Assembly: GCF_049056525.1 (NCBI RefSeq)
Contig: NZ_JBHUPT010000060.1
Location: forward strand, 1-64,000
Origin: Leisingera coralii
GTDB taxonomy: Bacteria > Pseudomonadota > Alphaproteobacteria > Rhodobacterales > Rhodobacteraceae
Length of the DNA stretch: 64,000 bases
Direction: 5' to 3'
Below, piece after piece: positions 34,157-42,829 of this stretch (the first letter of the stretch is position 1; each line of letters begins with the position of its first letter). Position numbers and translations under genes: made by a program. Below the pieces are notes generated by a model. It had not been told where the DNA came from, ran no database searches, and saw only the letters and a program-made list of their open reading frames with translations.

Positions 34157-34182
34157 TGCCCGCCGGATCCGGCCGGCGGGCA
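34157..34182. other. Stem-loop between binding-protein and DUF2165 genes
   Basis: TGCCCGCCGG (34157-34166) and CCGGCGGGCA (34173-34182) make a 10-bp perfect stem with a 6-base loop, just after the minus-strand stop at 34196. No T run follows on the minus strand, so it is more likely an mRNA-protecting or attenuating hairpin than a full terminator. Confidence 0.6.
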
Positions 34183-34195
34183 AAGGGTTCAAAGG

Positions 34196-35860
34196 TCAGG
34201 CTTCCCAGTACATGTACTGCGGGTAAAGCTCGTTGGAGATGTGGATCGCAGCCCCCTTCAGATTGCTCTTGGAGTGGTTATAGAGCGACCGCCAGTAGGG
34301 CTGAATAATGACCCCTTCATCCACCATGATCTGTTCAAGCTTGGCCATGATCCCACTGCGCGCCGCCGGGTCAGGCGTGGCCAGCGCCTGGTCGACCAGC
34401 GCATCGAATTCGGCATTGGTAAAACCGGTTTCGTTCCAGCCCTGACCGCTGCGGTAGGCCAGCGCCAGCGTCTGGATACCCAGCGGCCGGTGGTTCCAGT
34501 TGGTCACCGAGAGCGGGTACTTTGCCCAGTTGTTCCAGAAGGTGGAGGTCGGATACACCGTGCGCTTGACCTTGATGCCCGCATCGCGCAGCTGTGCGGC
34601 GATAGCATCGCCAGTTGCCTTCCAAAACGCGGAATCGAGTGAGACCAGCTCATGCTCAAAATCCGCCATGCCAGCCTCTTCCAGCAATTTCATGGCACCT
34701 TCGGGGTCACGCACCGGCGCACCGATATCGGCATAGTCGGGATGCACCGGCGACACGTGGTGGTTCTCCGCGGCGCGGCCTTGGCCGCCATAGGCGATTT
34801 CCAGCACCACCGCGTTGTCCACCGCCATTGCCAGCGCCCGGCGCACCCGCGCATCGGCATAAATGGCCGTGCCATCCACCTCGGTGGTCTGGTTGCAGCG
34901 GGCCAGAACCGTGGCCGCGGTGGTGGCCTCGTGCTTGGTCCAGCCGTCCAGCGAGTCGTAGGACGCCATATAGTCGCCTTCGGTGTCGTAGTTGACGTCG
35001 TATTCATCGGCGTCGGCACCGGCGAAGAAGGCCGCCGGGTCGGCGCCAAAGTCGATGAATTCGACCCGGTCCATGTAGGCGCCATTGCCTGCGTTCCACC
35101 ATGTGTGGTCCGGGTTCCGCACCAGTGCGGCGCTGTCGCCGACACTGTAAAACTCCGGCAGGTAGGGGCCGGTGCCGATCGGGTTGTCCAGCATCGTGGC
35201 CTCATCGAACGAAGGATGCACGATGGCGGCCGGGTAGTCGGCAAAGCCAGCGATCAGCGAAATATCCGGTTGCGGCAGCTTCAGCCGCACGGTGTGGCTG
35301 CCGGTCACTTCGACCACACCTGGCATCAGCTGATTTGTTTCCGGGTCGATGATCACCTGCAGCTTGCCGGCCATGGCGTTGCCCTCGACGGTGCCGTCGC
35401 AGAAGCGTGCGATGTTGGCGGCGACATCCTCGGCGGTGAAGGGATCGCCGTTGTTCCAGGTCACGCCCTCGCGCACATGCAGCACGTATTCGGTGGCATC
35501 CTCGCTGATCTCCCAGCTTTCCAGCAGGACTGGGGTGAATGTACCGTCCGAATTGTACTGGACCAGGTATTCCAGCCAGCCGCGGGTGAAGGTCGCAAGG
35601 GAGTTGAAGTCGAACTTGCGCGGATCCCGCATCGTGATCAGCTGCTGCTGAATGCGGACGGTACCGCCCATCTGTGCGTTAACCGCGGCCTGTGCGGGCG
35701 CTGTCAGGCCCATCATCGCATAGGCGGTTGCCGCAGTTGCTCCAAAGGAGCAGGCCGTTGCCAGGAACTCCCGGCGGCTGACTGGATCCGCGCCCATTTG
35801 GCGGGCCTGCTGCGTCAGCGAGTCCGGCAGCGGTTTTCCGGTACTGGTTAAATAGGTCAT
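34196..35860 (-). CDS. Tat-exported peptide/opine-type ABC binding protein (SBP family 5)
   Basis: 554 residues. A twin-arginine signal SRREFLATACSFG begins near residue 28 and cleaves near AQAAVNAQ. The mature part has family-5 features: NSDGTFTPVLLESWEIS, HVREGVTWNNGDPFTAEDVAANI and IGTGPYLPEFYSVGD. The start at 35860 is preferred for its purine-rich upstream sequence and the correct placement of the signal. It is the last recognisable enzyme-operon member, but no cognate permease or ATPase genes accompany it, so the transporter must be completed from elsewhere. The ligand is presumably the substrate of the upstream enzymes. Confidence 0.8.
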   Translation of the reverse strand: MTYLTSTGKPLPDSLTQQARQMGADPVSRREFLATACSFGATAATAYAMMGLTAPAQAAVNAQMGGTVRIQQQLITMRDPRKFDFNSLATFTRGWLEYLVQYNSDGTFTPVLLESWEISEDATEYVLHVREGVTWNNGDPFTAEDVAANIARFCDGTVEGNAMAGKLQVIIDPETNQLMPGVVEVTGSHTVRLKLPQPDISLIAGFADYPAAIVHPSFDEATMLDNPIGTGPYLPEFYSVGDSAALVRNPDHTWWNAGNGAYMDRVEFIDFGADPAAFFAGADADEYDVNYDTEGDYMASYDSLDGWTKHEATTAATVLARCNQTTEVDGTAIYADARVRRALAMAVDNAVVLEIAYGGQGRAAENHHVSPVHPDYADIGAPVRDPEGAMKLLEEAGMADFEHELVSLDSAFWKATGDAIAAQLRDAGIKVKRTVYPTSTFWNNWAKYPLSVTNWNHRPLGIQTLALAYRSGQGWNETGFTNAEFDALVDQALATPDPAARSGIMAKLEQIMVDEGVIIQPYWRSLYNHSKSNLKGAAIHISNELYPQYMYWEA

Positions 35861-35955
35861 CGTTTCCCTCTCTGTTGGGCCGTGAGGCGGGCCGCCGTTT
35901 GCGTTTTGCGGCGCAGTAGTGTGCAGGCCGGACACACGCCCGGCCAAAGCGTGGC

Positions 35956-36840
35956 TCATGCAGGCATGCGGATGCTGCCGATCCCGTCGTCCTCTGTCAC
36001 CGAGACGCAGATACTGGACAGGGTGCGGGGCTGTTCGTAAGGCCAGGGCGTGCCGCGGTGCAGCACCGCGCGCTGATCCCAGATCAGGACGTCGCCGACC
36101 TCCCAATGGTGCGAATAGGTGAACTCCGGCTGCGTGCAGAACGCCATCAGCTCGTCCAGAACCTCCTGGCTTTCGGCCTCGTCATAGCCGTCGATCTTGA
36201 AAGCATGGCTGGCGATATACAGCGCCTCCCGCCCGTTCACCGGGTTCGGCCAGACTGCGTTCCAATGCTGGTCGGGCCATTTGTTGAACATCGGCAATTC
36301 CGCCAGCTCAGGAGAGATCTTTCGCCGGGAATGGCTGTACCGGTGCCAGATGCCGCGGCCGCGGATCTTTGCCTTCAGCGCCTCCGGCATCGCCGCCCAG
36401 GCTGCCCGGGTGCTGGCCAGTTCCGTAGCGCCGCCTTCGGTAGTGACAATACGGCCGATCAGGATGTTGGTCAGCGCCGGCGTGGGCAGGAAGGTGCTGT
36501 CCGAATGCCACAGGAAGTTGGACTTTAGGTTCAGAGTGTGCAGATCCATCTCGCCCGACGTGGAGCCATCCTTCTGCACATTGGAGACCTCGGGAACCTC
36601 GAATTTCTCGCCGGGCTTGCGTTCATCCGCCTTGCGGTCCTCGATCGGGCCGAAAAGCTGCGCCAGCGCCATATGCTGCGTGTTGCTGATCTCCTGATTG
36701 CGCAGCAGCAGCGCCGAATGCTCCTCGAACAGCGCGCGCAGCTGCGGGTACAGGTGGTCCGCCCGCACATCGGACAGGTTCAGCCCGCTGACTTCGACCC
36801 CGAATTGCGGCGTCAGCGGTTTGGTCTGAATTGTGGTCAT
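35956..36840 (-). CDS. TauD/TfdA-family Fe(II)/2-oxoglutarate dioxygenase
   Basis: 294 residues. The iron facial triad is visible as His112-x-Asp114 (WHSDSTF) and His261 (VLHRGTPW), with the 2-oxoglutarate arginine at about 272 (QPRTLSS). Family members hydroxylate carbon next to a heteroatom, which releases sulfite, amine or an N-alkyl group as the product breaks down. Here it is transcribed 11 bases after the FAD-linked oxidase gene in an operon with two amidohydrolases. A role in oxidative N-demethylation or C-N cleavage is possible. Substrate unknown; the name TauD only denotes the family. Confidence 0.87.
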   Translation of the reverse strand: MTTIQTKPLTPQFGVEVSGLNLSDVRADHLYPQLRALFEEHSALLLRNQEISNTQHMALAQLFGPIEDRKADERKPGEKFEVPEVSNVQKDGSTSGEMDLHTLNLKSNFLWHSDSTFLPTPALTNILIGRIVTTEGGATELASTRAAWAAMPEALKAKIRGRGIWHRYSHSRRKISPELAELPMFNKWPDQHWNAVWPNPVNGREALYIASHAFKIDGYDEAESQEVLDELMAFCTQPEFTYSHHWEVGDVLIWDQRAVLHRGTPWPYEQPRTLSSICVSVTEDDGIGSIRMPA

Positions 36841-36851
36841 CTCGGGTCTCC

Positions 36852-38261
36852 TCAGCCCATTGCCTTTGCTTCGATTTCCTCAGCGGAGAGATGTTTCACA
36901 TCCTCCCAGGCCCGTGACTTGCCAGGGTTCAGCAGTCCCTTGGGGTCCATACGCTTTTTCCAGGCCAGATGCCGGTAGTCGGCATTCTTCAGCCCGCCGC
37001 CCTCGACGAAATAGGTATGCGCGTCGGCAACGCTGTGGCCGTGCTGCTCGTAGATGCTGTTGATCTCCCGCAGGCGTGCCTCGTCCGAGAACCAGATGAT
37101 CGGCAGGTCAAAGGCGACGATCCTGCCGTCCAGCCGTGCAAACTCATGGTGCTGCCAGACGTCATCACCCAGGGCCGCGCCCGCGGCGGCCACGGCACCC
37201 GCGTCCGACGGGTCCGGCACCCCGATCTGCTGATAGGTGGCCGAGCGGTCAGCCTTCAGCACCTGAAGCGTCGTGTGGTTGTAAGCGAATTCAAAGACGT
37301 GCGGCAGCTTTGCCGCCTGCCGCTCCGCATCGTTCATCGCCAGATCCAGATGGCCGCCCTGCGCAGCGATCAGCGCGCGGAAGGCCTCCATGTCCTCTGC
37401 CGGGACCAGCGAAACCAGCAGGTGCTTGCCCTCCCGCAGATGCCCCTTGAGGCGCGGGAAGTATCCAACGATGCGCGCCTCAACCGTGCTGGCCAGCTTG
37501 CGGCCGATGTTCTGGGCAGCGGCCAGCGCATAGCCCGCGGCATAGCAGTCGCGGTAGCTGTCGAAGGTGGCCATGCAGCCGATCCAGTTGCGGTGCGGCA
37601 CTGTGCGCAAGGTCACCTCGGTGATCACCCCGTTCAGCCCCCAGGCATGGTGGATTTGCAGTGCCTCCCCGGCGTCAAAGACGTGCTCCTGCGGTTCCGC
37701 CTCCAGCGACAGCGCCTTCAGCTGGATGATATTGCCCTTTTCCCGCAAAGCACCGTTGGCGATCGAGCCGATCCCGGCCGAGCCGCCAGCCACGAAGCCG
37801 CCGATGGTAGCAATGTCCTGCGTCGACGGGAACATCGCCATTTCCCAGCCCTGCTCGATCAGAGCGGCGTTCACATCGGCCATCAGCGCCCCGGCCTCGG
37901 CGCGCACATAGCCCTCGCCGATCTCAAGGATGCGGTTCATCTTCGTGGTCTCGATAATCAGCCCGCCCTTCAGCGGCACCGCCTGCCCGTAATTGCCGGT
38001 GCCGCCGCCGCGCAGAGTGACCGGCACATCCGCAGCATAGGCGCGCCGCAGGCAGTGGCGCAGTTCGGCAGCGGACTCGGGCACCGCGACCAGATCGCCA
38101 AAGCGTTTTTTCAGCTGCGCATTCAGAACCGGGCTGTACCAGAAAAAGTCGCGCGAGCGTTTCTTGACCAGCACCGGCTCGTCAATCACCTCTACCGGCG
38201 ACAGGCTGGCGGCAAAATCTGCCCAGTCAGTGCGCGCGTGTTCCAGCGGCGACTCTGTCAT
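36852..38261 (-). CDS. FAD-linked oxidase (PCMH/GlcD type)
   Basis: 469 residues. The PCMH-type FAD domain at about residues 55-230 shows the LRGGGTGNYGQAVP and TIGGFVAGGSAGIGSIANG motifs. The C-terminal oxidase domain ends with the family-typical MDPKGLLNPGK. Related enzymes oxidise 2-hydroxy acids, alditols or lactones. The start overlaps the deaminase-type gene by 4 bases, which ties it to the operon. It may oxidise a hydroxylated intermediate made by the TauD-type enzyme. Substrate unknown. Confidence 0.85.
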   Translation of the reverse strand: MTESPLEHARTDWADFAASLSPVEVIDEPVLVKKRSRDFFWYSPVLNAQLKKRFGDLVAVPESAAELRHCLRRAYAADVPVTLRGGGTGNYGQAVPLKGGLIIETTKMNRILEIGEGYVRAEAGALMADVNAALIEQGWEMAMFPSTQDIATIGGFVAGGSAGIGSIANGALREKGNIIQLKALSLEAEPQEHVFDAGEALQIHHAWGLNGVITEVTLRTVPHRNWIGCMATFDSYRDCYAAGYALAAAQNIGRKLASTVEARIVGYFPRLKGHLREGKHLLVSLVPAEDMEAFRALIAAQGGHLDLAMNDAERQAAKLPHVFEFAYNHTTLQVLKADRSATYQQIGVPDPSDAGAVAAAGAALGDDVWQHHEFARLDGRIVAFDLPIIWFSDEARLREINSIYEQHGHSVADAHTYFVEGGGLKNADYRHLAWKKRMDPKGLLNPGKSRAWEDVKHLSAEEIEAKAMG

Positions 38262-39499
38262 TGTTGTTCTCCTTGCAGGGCCTCGGCCAAGGGGCGTGGT
38301 GTGCTACGGCAACCCAGGATGTCCGTGACCGAGAGAGCGTCGAACAGCTGCAGATCCCCGATTGCAGCCCCGTCGACGGTTACGGGCGCAAGGCCAAGCG
38401 CCTTGCGGGCGCCGGTGGTGATCATCGGAAGATGGCGGCCAAATGGCGGGTCGAGGTGCGCGGCCAGTGCCGCAAGCGAAAGGGTCGCCAGCGGATCATG
38501 GCTGCCCAGCGGGCAAAAGGCGTCGCGCACGTTGTCAGCGCCCAGCACCACATTGACTCCGGCGGCCTGCAATTCATGAATGCGGGTCAGCCCGCGGCGG
38601 TCAGGTGTGCCGGCGCTTCGCCCTTGCAGATACAGGTTAGTGGCAGGCAGCACCGCTACGGATATCCCGGCACGGGCCAGCTTGTCCGAAATACGCTGCA
38701 CCTCTGCATCATTGCGGTTCATCAAGCTGCAAGCATGGCCGCACAGAACCGGCCCCTGAAAACCGGTTTCAAGCGCCGCATCGGCGATCATCTCCAACCC
38801 GTCGAGACCGGGCGCCAACCCCTCGTCGACATGAAAATCCAGCGCAAGCCCCGCTTCCTCCGCGGCGCGAAAGGTGTTGAGAATGCCGTCTTGCCGCTCG
38901 GGCTGGCCCAATACGAAAGCCCCCAGCACGCCGCCGCCCCGGGCCACTTGGCGGGCACAGTCACGGGCGTAGCTGATGTCGGCCATCCTGTCGGCACCGG
39001 TCAGCGCCGCCCGTTGCAGGATCACACCCGCCGGGGCCTCTTCCGTCAGTTCCCGCAGGATCTCCCACGCCAATGGAGCCGCTGCCGGGTCCGGGCTGGT
39101 TCCCCAGTCGACATGCGAACGCACGGTCGAACACCCAGCCGCCACCAGTTCCTGCAGCCCGCGTCTTGCACGCTGGCGGATGTCCTCGGGCGTCCACATC
39201 CCGCGGTCCAGCGCCTGTGCCGAGATTGCATCATCCAGGCCGCCGCCGATCCCTTTCATCCGGTCAATTGTGTGGCATTTATCGAGATGCACATGCGGCT
39301 CAGTAAACTTGGGCAGCACTAGACGCTCAGACGGTACCGTGGCCGGTTCGAGCGCCACGGCGTGCCCGTCCCGCAAGACGAGGTCGCCCGCCAAGCAATC
39401 GCCCCGCAACTGGCCGCCAAACCGCTCCGCCGAGACGACCAGCGCCGCCGGAACCAGGACGCCGGGCAGGCGGGCAAGGGGTGAATGAGCATCCTTCAT
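38258..39499 (-). CDS. Cytosine-deaminase-type amidohydrolase
   Basis: 413 residues of the amidohydrolase superfamily, subgroup of CodA and related N-heterocycle deaminases. Metal ligands are visible in PHVHLDKCHT (HxH), HVDEGL, CGHACSLM and GADNVRDAFCPLG. Substrates of the family include cytosine, isocytosine, creatinine and other cyclic amidines. The start at 39499 (MKDAHSPL...) overlaps the creatininase-family gene by 4 bases. A longer frame to 39865 runs into that gene in another frame and is rejected. With a creatininase-family partner, a creatinine- or hydantoin-like ring is a reasonable guess, not a demonstrated one. Confidence 0.8.
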   Translation of the reverse strand: MKDAHSPLARLPGVLVPAALVVSAERFGGQLRGDCLAGDLVLRDGHAVALEPATVPSERLVLPKFTEPHVHLDKCHTIDRMKGIGGGLDDAISAQALDRGMWTPEDIRQRARRGLQELVAAGCSTVRSHVDWGTSPDPAAAPLAWEILRELTEEAPAGVILQRAALTGADRMADISYARDCARQVARGGGVLGAFVLGQPERQDGILNTFRAAEEAGLALDFHVDEGLAPGLDGLEMIADAALETGFQGPVLCGHACSLMNRNDAEVQRISDKLARAGISVAVLPATNLYLQGRSAGTPDRRGLTRIHELQAAGVNVVLGADNVRDAFCPLGSHDPLATLSLAALAAHLDPPFGRHLPMITTGARKALGLAPVTVDGAAIGDLQLFDALSVTDILGCRSTPRPLAEALQGEQQ

Positions 39500-40287
39500 C
39501 GGCTGGTTCTGTGATCGAAGCGGGAAAATTCGGCAAGGAATAGCGCGAAGTTGCGGCCCGTGGAGGCCAGCATTGCTTCCCCTTTCGCCGCGGTCGCCGC
39601 GGAGGCATCCCCGCAGACCCCTGCGGGGTTCAAATCGTCTGCAGTCCAGCCAGGCGCGGCGGGTTCGCCGGTCAGCCCGATGAAGCGGAAATTCCCCGCC
39701 CAGTCCTCCATCGCGGTGCGGAAGGTCTTGGCCTTGCCCATGTCCACCAGATCCGGCCTGGCGGCCAGCATGGCCGAGGTTTCGCTGTCGCCTGCGTGCA
39801 GGTCCACCGCATAGGCGCCGGGCTCGAACAGCCCCTCCGTTTCGGCAAACCCGGACCACGAACAAACCGCCGCGATCAGATTATAGCTGATGCGCAATTC
39901 ACGTGCCGCCACCTGCAGCAGCGCGGTATTGCCGCCATGTCCGTTGAACAGCACCAGGCGCTCAACCCCTGCCCGCGCCACCGATGCCCCGATGCCGCGC
40001 AGTACCGCCAGCAGCGTTTCGGGCGACAAGCTTAGAGTCCCGGGGAAGCCGTTGTGCTCGTTGCTTTTGGTAATGGTCAGCGCGGGCAGCACCAGCACCG
40101 TTTGCTCCGGGCTGAGTTCCGCGAGCATCCGCGCAACCGCCTCCTGCGTCAGGTCCGTATCGACCGACAGTGGCAGATGCGGCCCATGCTGTTCGGTTGC
40201 CCCCAGCGGCAGCACCGCCACGCAATCCCCTGGTAAGGACTGGAAATCCGGCGCCTTCAGCTCTGCCCAATATCCTTGAATGCTCAT
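39496..40287 (-). CDS. Creatininase-family amidohydrolase
   Basis: 263 residues. The family metal motifs are intact: ATEQHGPHLPLSVDTD (Glu32, His34, Asp43/45), FNGHGGN (His117) and DLHAGDSETS (His164, Glu169). Creatininase itself opens creatinine to creatine. Relatives act on other cyclic or linear amides (riboflavin-pathway FAPy deformylase, mycofactocin peptidase MftE). The 4-base overlaps on both sides show strict co-translation with the GATase-like and deaminase-like genes. Ring opening of a lactam is the expected chemistry. Confidence 0.85.
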   Translation of the reverse strand: MSIQGYWAELKAPDFQSLPGDCVAVLPLGATEQHGPHLPLSVDTDLTQEAVARMLAELSPEQTVLVLPALTITKSNEHNGFPGTLSLSPETLLAVLRGIGASVARAGVERLVLFNGHGGNTALLQVAARELRISYNLIAAVCSWSGFAETEGLFEPGAYAVDLHAGDSETSAMLAARPDLVDMGKAKTFRTAMEDWAGNFRFIGLTGEPAAPGWTADDLNPAGVCGDASAATAAKGEAMLASTGRNFALFLAEFSRFDHRTSR

Positions 40288-40979
40288 GCCGCCTCTCCCA
40301 GGAATGTGTCGAGGAATCTGGTGAACCAGCGCGCCTGCGCCGCATCATGGGCTGCCATAAGCCGGTTCTGCGTCTGCACGTCCTGCACCCCGGGCCGCCC
40401 GTAAACATGCGCCTTGCTGTCCTGCCAGCGGCGGAAGCCGGGCGGTGTCACTTCGGCGTGGAATTGGAAGCCATAGACCTTTTCGCCATAACGGAAAGCC
40501 TGGTTCAGGTACTGTTCATTGCCGGCCAGCCGGACCGCGCCTTCGGGCAAATCAAAGGTGTGGTAATGCGCCTGGGTGACAACCAGCGGTACCTCGAGGA
40601 ACCCGGCAGCCTCTTCCGAGGGCTCAATCGGGTAATAACCGAACTCGAAGAATTCCCGCTCCGGCGCCCCGGCCCAGGCGCCGAGGTGATAAGCGATCTG
40701 CTGGCATCCCTGGCAGATGCCGAGCAGCGGAATACCCCGCTCCAGGCACTGCCCGATCCAGCGGTCCTCCTCCAGCAGAAAGGGGTATTTTTCCGTCTCA
40801 AAGACATCAAACAGACCGCCGTAGATCACCGATGCAGCGACCTCGCCCGCATCATCCAGACGGTCCCCGGAAAAGGGTTTGCGGGTCACGGCTTCATAGC
40901 CGTTTGCGGCCAGCCAAGTAACCACACGGTCGTCGGCCGGCTCGTCGCCATGGCGCACCAAAAGGACACGCGGTGCCAT
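40284..40979 (-). CDS. Class I glutamine amidotransferase-like protein
   Basis: 231-residue stand-alone GATase domain. Cys89 in the nucleophile elbow GICQGCQQ and His174/Glu176 (QFHAEVT) give a complete triad. Stand-alone members of this kind act as gamma-glutamyl hydrolases or remove glutamine amide nitrogen for a partner. No synthetase partner is encoded here, so hydrolysis of a gamma-glutamyl or similar amide in the pathway is possible. It is the first gene of the minus-strand operon and diverges from ridA-like at 41107. Confidence 0.82.
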   Translation of the reverse strand: MAPRVLLVRHGDEPADDRVVTWLAANGYEAVTRKPFSGDRLDDAGEVAASVIYGGLFDVFETEKYPFLLEEDRWIGQCLERGIPLLGICQGCQQIAYHLGAWAGAPEREFFEFGYYPIEPSEEAAGFLEVPLVVTQAHYHTFDLPEGAVRLAGNEQYLNQAFRYGEKVYGFQFHAEVTPPGFRRWQDSKAHVYGRPGVQDVQTQNRLMAAHDAAQARWFTRFLDTFLGEAA

Positions 40980-41045
40980 ATTCCCCTCCTTCAGAGAATT
41001 GGTGTTGCGTGGCCCTGATGTTGATCTGTGCCAGAGAGTGTCTTT

Positions 41046-41078
41046 AGGCTTGCAAACTCTTTGGCCTCTTGCAAGCCT
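41046..41078. promoter_or_regulatory. 10-bp perfect inverted repeat, candidate operator
   Basis: AGGCTTGCAA (41046-41055) and TTGCAAGCCT (41069-41078) are perfect mirror arms separated by 13 bases. They lie in the 127-base region between the GATase start (40979) and the RidA-family start (41107). Half-site spacing (23 bases centre to centre, about two helical turns) suits a dimeric regulator that controls both directions. No regulator gene is adjacent. Confidence 0.6.
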
Positions 41079-41106
41079 TTTGAGCGATCAGAAAAAGGGG
41101 AATGAA

Positions 41107-41493
41107 ATGAAAGCTTTAAACCCAGGCGCCATTCGGCCTCCTTTCGCCGCCTACGCACATGGCACCGAGATTCCGGCTGGGAAACGGGTCGTTGTGACCT
41201 CTGGCCAGCTTGGTATCCGGATGGATGATTCGATTCCCGAAAGCTGCTATGAACAGGCCCTGATCTGCTTCGAAAACATCCGGGAAATCCTGCGCGAGGG
41301 GAATATGGGGCCCTCCGACATCGCCCATATCTCGGCTTATGTGACCAACCGCGAACATATGGCGGGCTACATGCGCGCGCGGGATGAATTCCTCGCCGGA
41401 ACCGGGCGGGTCCCAAGTTCGACCCTGCTGATCGTTTCCGGGTTCACACGCGAAGAGTTCAAGGTCGAAGTGGAAGTGCTGGCAGCAAAGTAG
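41107..41493 (+). CDS. RidA-family protein lacking the catalytic arginine
   Basis: 128-residue YjgF/YER057c/UK114 protein of the usual length and pattern (VTSGQLGIRMD, FENIREILREGNM, ISAYVTNRE, TREEFKVEVEVLAAK). RidA enzymes hydrolyse reactive enamines and imines released by PLP or amine-oxidising enzymes. The usual PARS motif near the end, whose Arg105 is essential, reads VPSST here, so that Arg is replaced by Ser. This places it with the Rid subfamilies that lack classical imine deaminase activity, or gives it a different substrate. It diverges from the creatininase operon and shares its promoter region. Confidence 0.8.
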   Translation: MKALNPGAIRPPFAAYAHGTEIPAGKRVVVTSGQLGIRMDDSIPESCYEQALICFENIREILREGNMGPSDIAHISAYVTNREHMAGYMRARDEFLAGTGRVPSSTLLIVSGFTREEFKVEVEVLAAK

Positions 41494-41668
41494 CCTGTGG
41501 CGAGGCCAGTCATTTCCTCTACTCGCCTCTCACGCGGACACAGCCCTTTAAGAAGGGTCCCAATTGTAGAACCGGACTTCCCGAGGAGCGGTGGTAAGTG
41601 TCAGTTTCTCAAACCAGTGGACAGTGCCGGTGATGTGCTACCCTGAAATGCCCTTGCTTTGAGGTTAG

Positions 41669-42335
41669 CCTGTTCTCCAACCGAGGAGACAGCTGCGCAC
41701 GGACTCGGAAGAGATCCTCGAGCGACGCCGTTCCGCTTGGTCACGTCTACTTGCGCTCTTCCGGGGTGTTTATGGCGGCATCGATCACCCGACTCTGGGG
41801 CTACCTGCCTTGGGCGGCTCTTTGTTTGATCCCGACCGCTATCCTTTCCTCGAGGGCCGCAAGAAGAGAACGAACTGGCGCACCGATCCTGCGGAGCCCC
41901 TGCCGATCGACGATCGGACCGTGTTGCTTCTTCTTGAGGCGATCCAGACTTTCCAGGGGCGCACACTGTCCTATCGCGCCTTGGATGTCGAACAGATCGG
42001 GCATGTTTACGAAGGCTTGCTCGAACGCACCGTCAAGCGGGTGGATGATGTCACGATGGAACTCGAAAGCAGCAGCAAGGCGAAGAACCCTCGTGTCGCG
42101 CTGGGTGAAGTAGAGTCAGCGCGCCTCAACGGTACTGGGCGGCTTATCGAACTTCTGAAGGAGCGGAGCGAACGATCCGAGTCCGCCGTTCGCAACGCGC
42201 ATGATCGACAGGCCGACGACCGCCTAGCCGCACGCCTTCTGACCGTCTGCCGCGGAGACGTCGGCCTTCGGGATAGGCTCCTGCCCTTGGCGCACTTGCT
42301 GCGGACCGACCCTTGGGGCTACTCCATCGCATCGC
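41669..42335 (+). pseudogene. Fragment of Eco57I/PglX-like DNA methylase or restriction enzyme
   Basis: The open frame starts without an initiation codon at 41669, after a stop. From about 41700 it encodes a coherent internal segment: ERRRSAWSRLLALFRGVYGG, SLFDPDRYPFLEGR, RTVLLLLEAIQ, SYRALDVEQIGHVYEGLLER and RDRLLPLAHLLRTDPWG. I recognise this as the middle of large type IIG/BREX-DISARM-like methylases, with ALDVEQIGHVYEGLL the most telling stretch. After RTDPWG (about 42325) the frame runs antisense through the next gene fragment and is no longer real. Both ends are missing, so it is dead. Assignment is by memory of the family pattern. Confidence 0.55.
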
Positions 42336-42361
42336 GTTCCACCTCCCGTTTGCCTGCACGT

Positions 42362-42829
42362 TTCAGGAACATCGTCCTCGCCCACTCGGGACGCGGCCTC
42401 GGGGTCTACCTCACCCGCCAGAAGCGTCTCAAGCTCCGCGTCATCAAAACCGATGAGTGACAGGTCGTAGTGCTCGGCCAGCAGATCGTTCAGCTCGGCC
42501 GACAGCAGCGTCTCGTCCCAAGTCCCGAGTTCGGTCAGCTTGTTGTCAGCAATCCGGTAGGCCCGCCGCTGCGCCTCGGTCAGATGCCCCAGCAAGATCA
42601 CCGGGGCTTCGGTCAGCCCCAGCTGCGTGGCGGCCAACACACGGCCATGGCCCGCGATCAACTCGCCATCGTCGGTGACCAGACAAGGAACGGTCCAGCC
42701 GAACTCCGCCATGCTGGCAGCGATCTTCGCGACCTGGTCCGGACCATGCGCCTTCGCGTTCTTCGCGTACGGCCGGAGCTTCGACAGCGGCCAGGTCTCG
42801 ATCGCGTCCGGGGCAAAGCTCAGGGTCAT
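42362..42829 (-). pseudogene. ParB-domain N-terminus of a phage-type DNA methyltransferase, truncated
   Basis: The start at 42829 is intact and encodes a ParB/Srx-like nuclease-fold domain: LSKLRPYAKNAKAHGPDQV, TDDGELIAGHGRVLAATQLG and AYRIADNKLTELGTWDE. In prophages this domain heads a methyltransferase of about 400 residues. Here it stops matching after VGEDDVPE (about 42362) and the frame runs on as noise to 42224, so the methylase domain is lost. The break abuts the end of the methylase fragment on the other strand, which marks a recombination junction near 42335-42362. Confidence 0.65.

Noticed and set aside
34157..34182. Rho-independent terminator
   Set aside because: The stem is perfect but no T run follows on either strand at the right place, so it was listed as a hairpin only.
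42224..42361. C-terminal part of the ParB-methylase open frame
   Set aside because: After VGEDDVPE the translation (Gly/Arg/Gln-rich) has no similarity to the methylase and is antisense to the neighbouring fragment.
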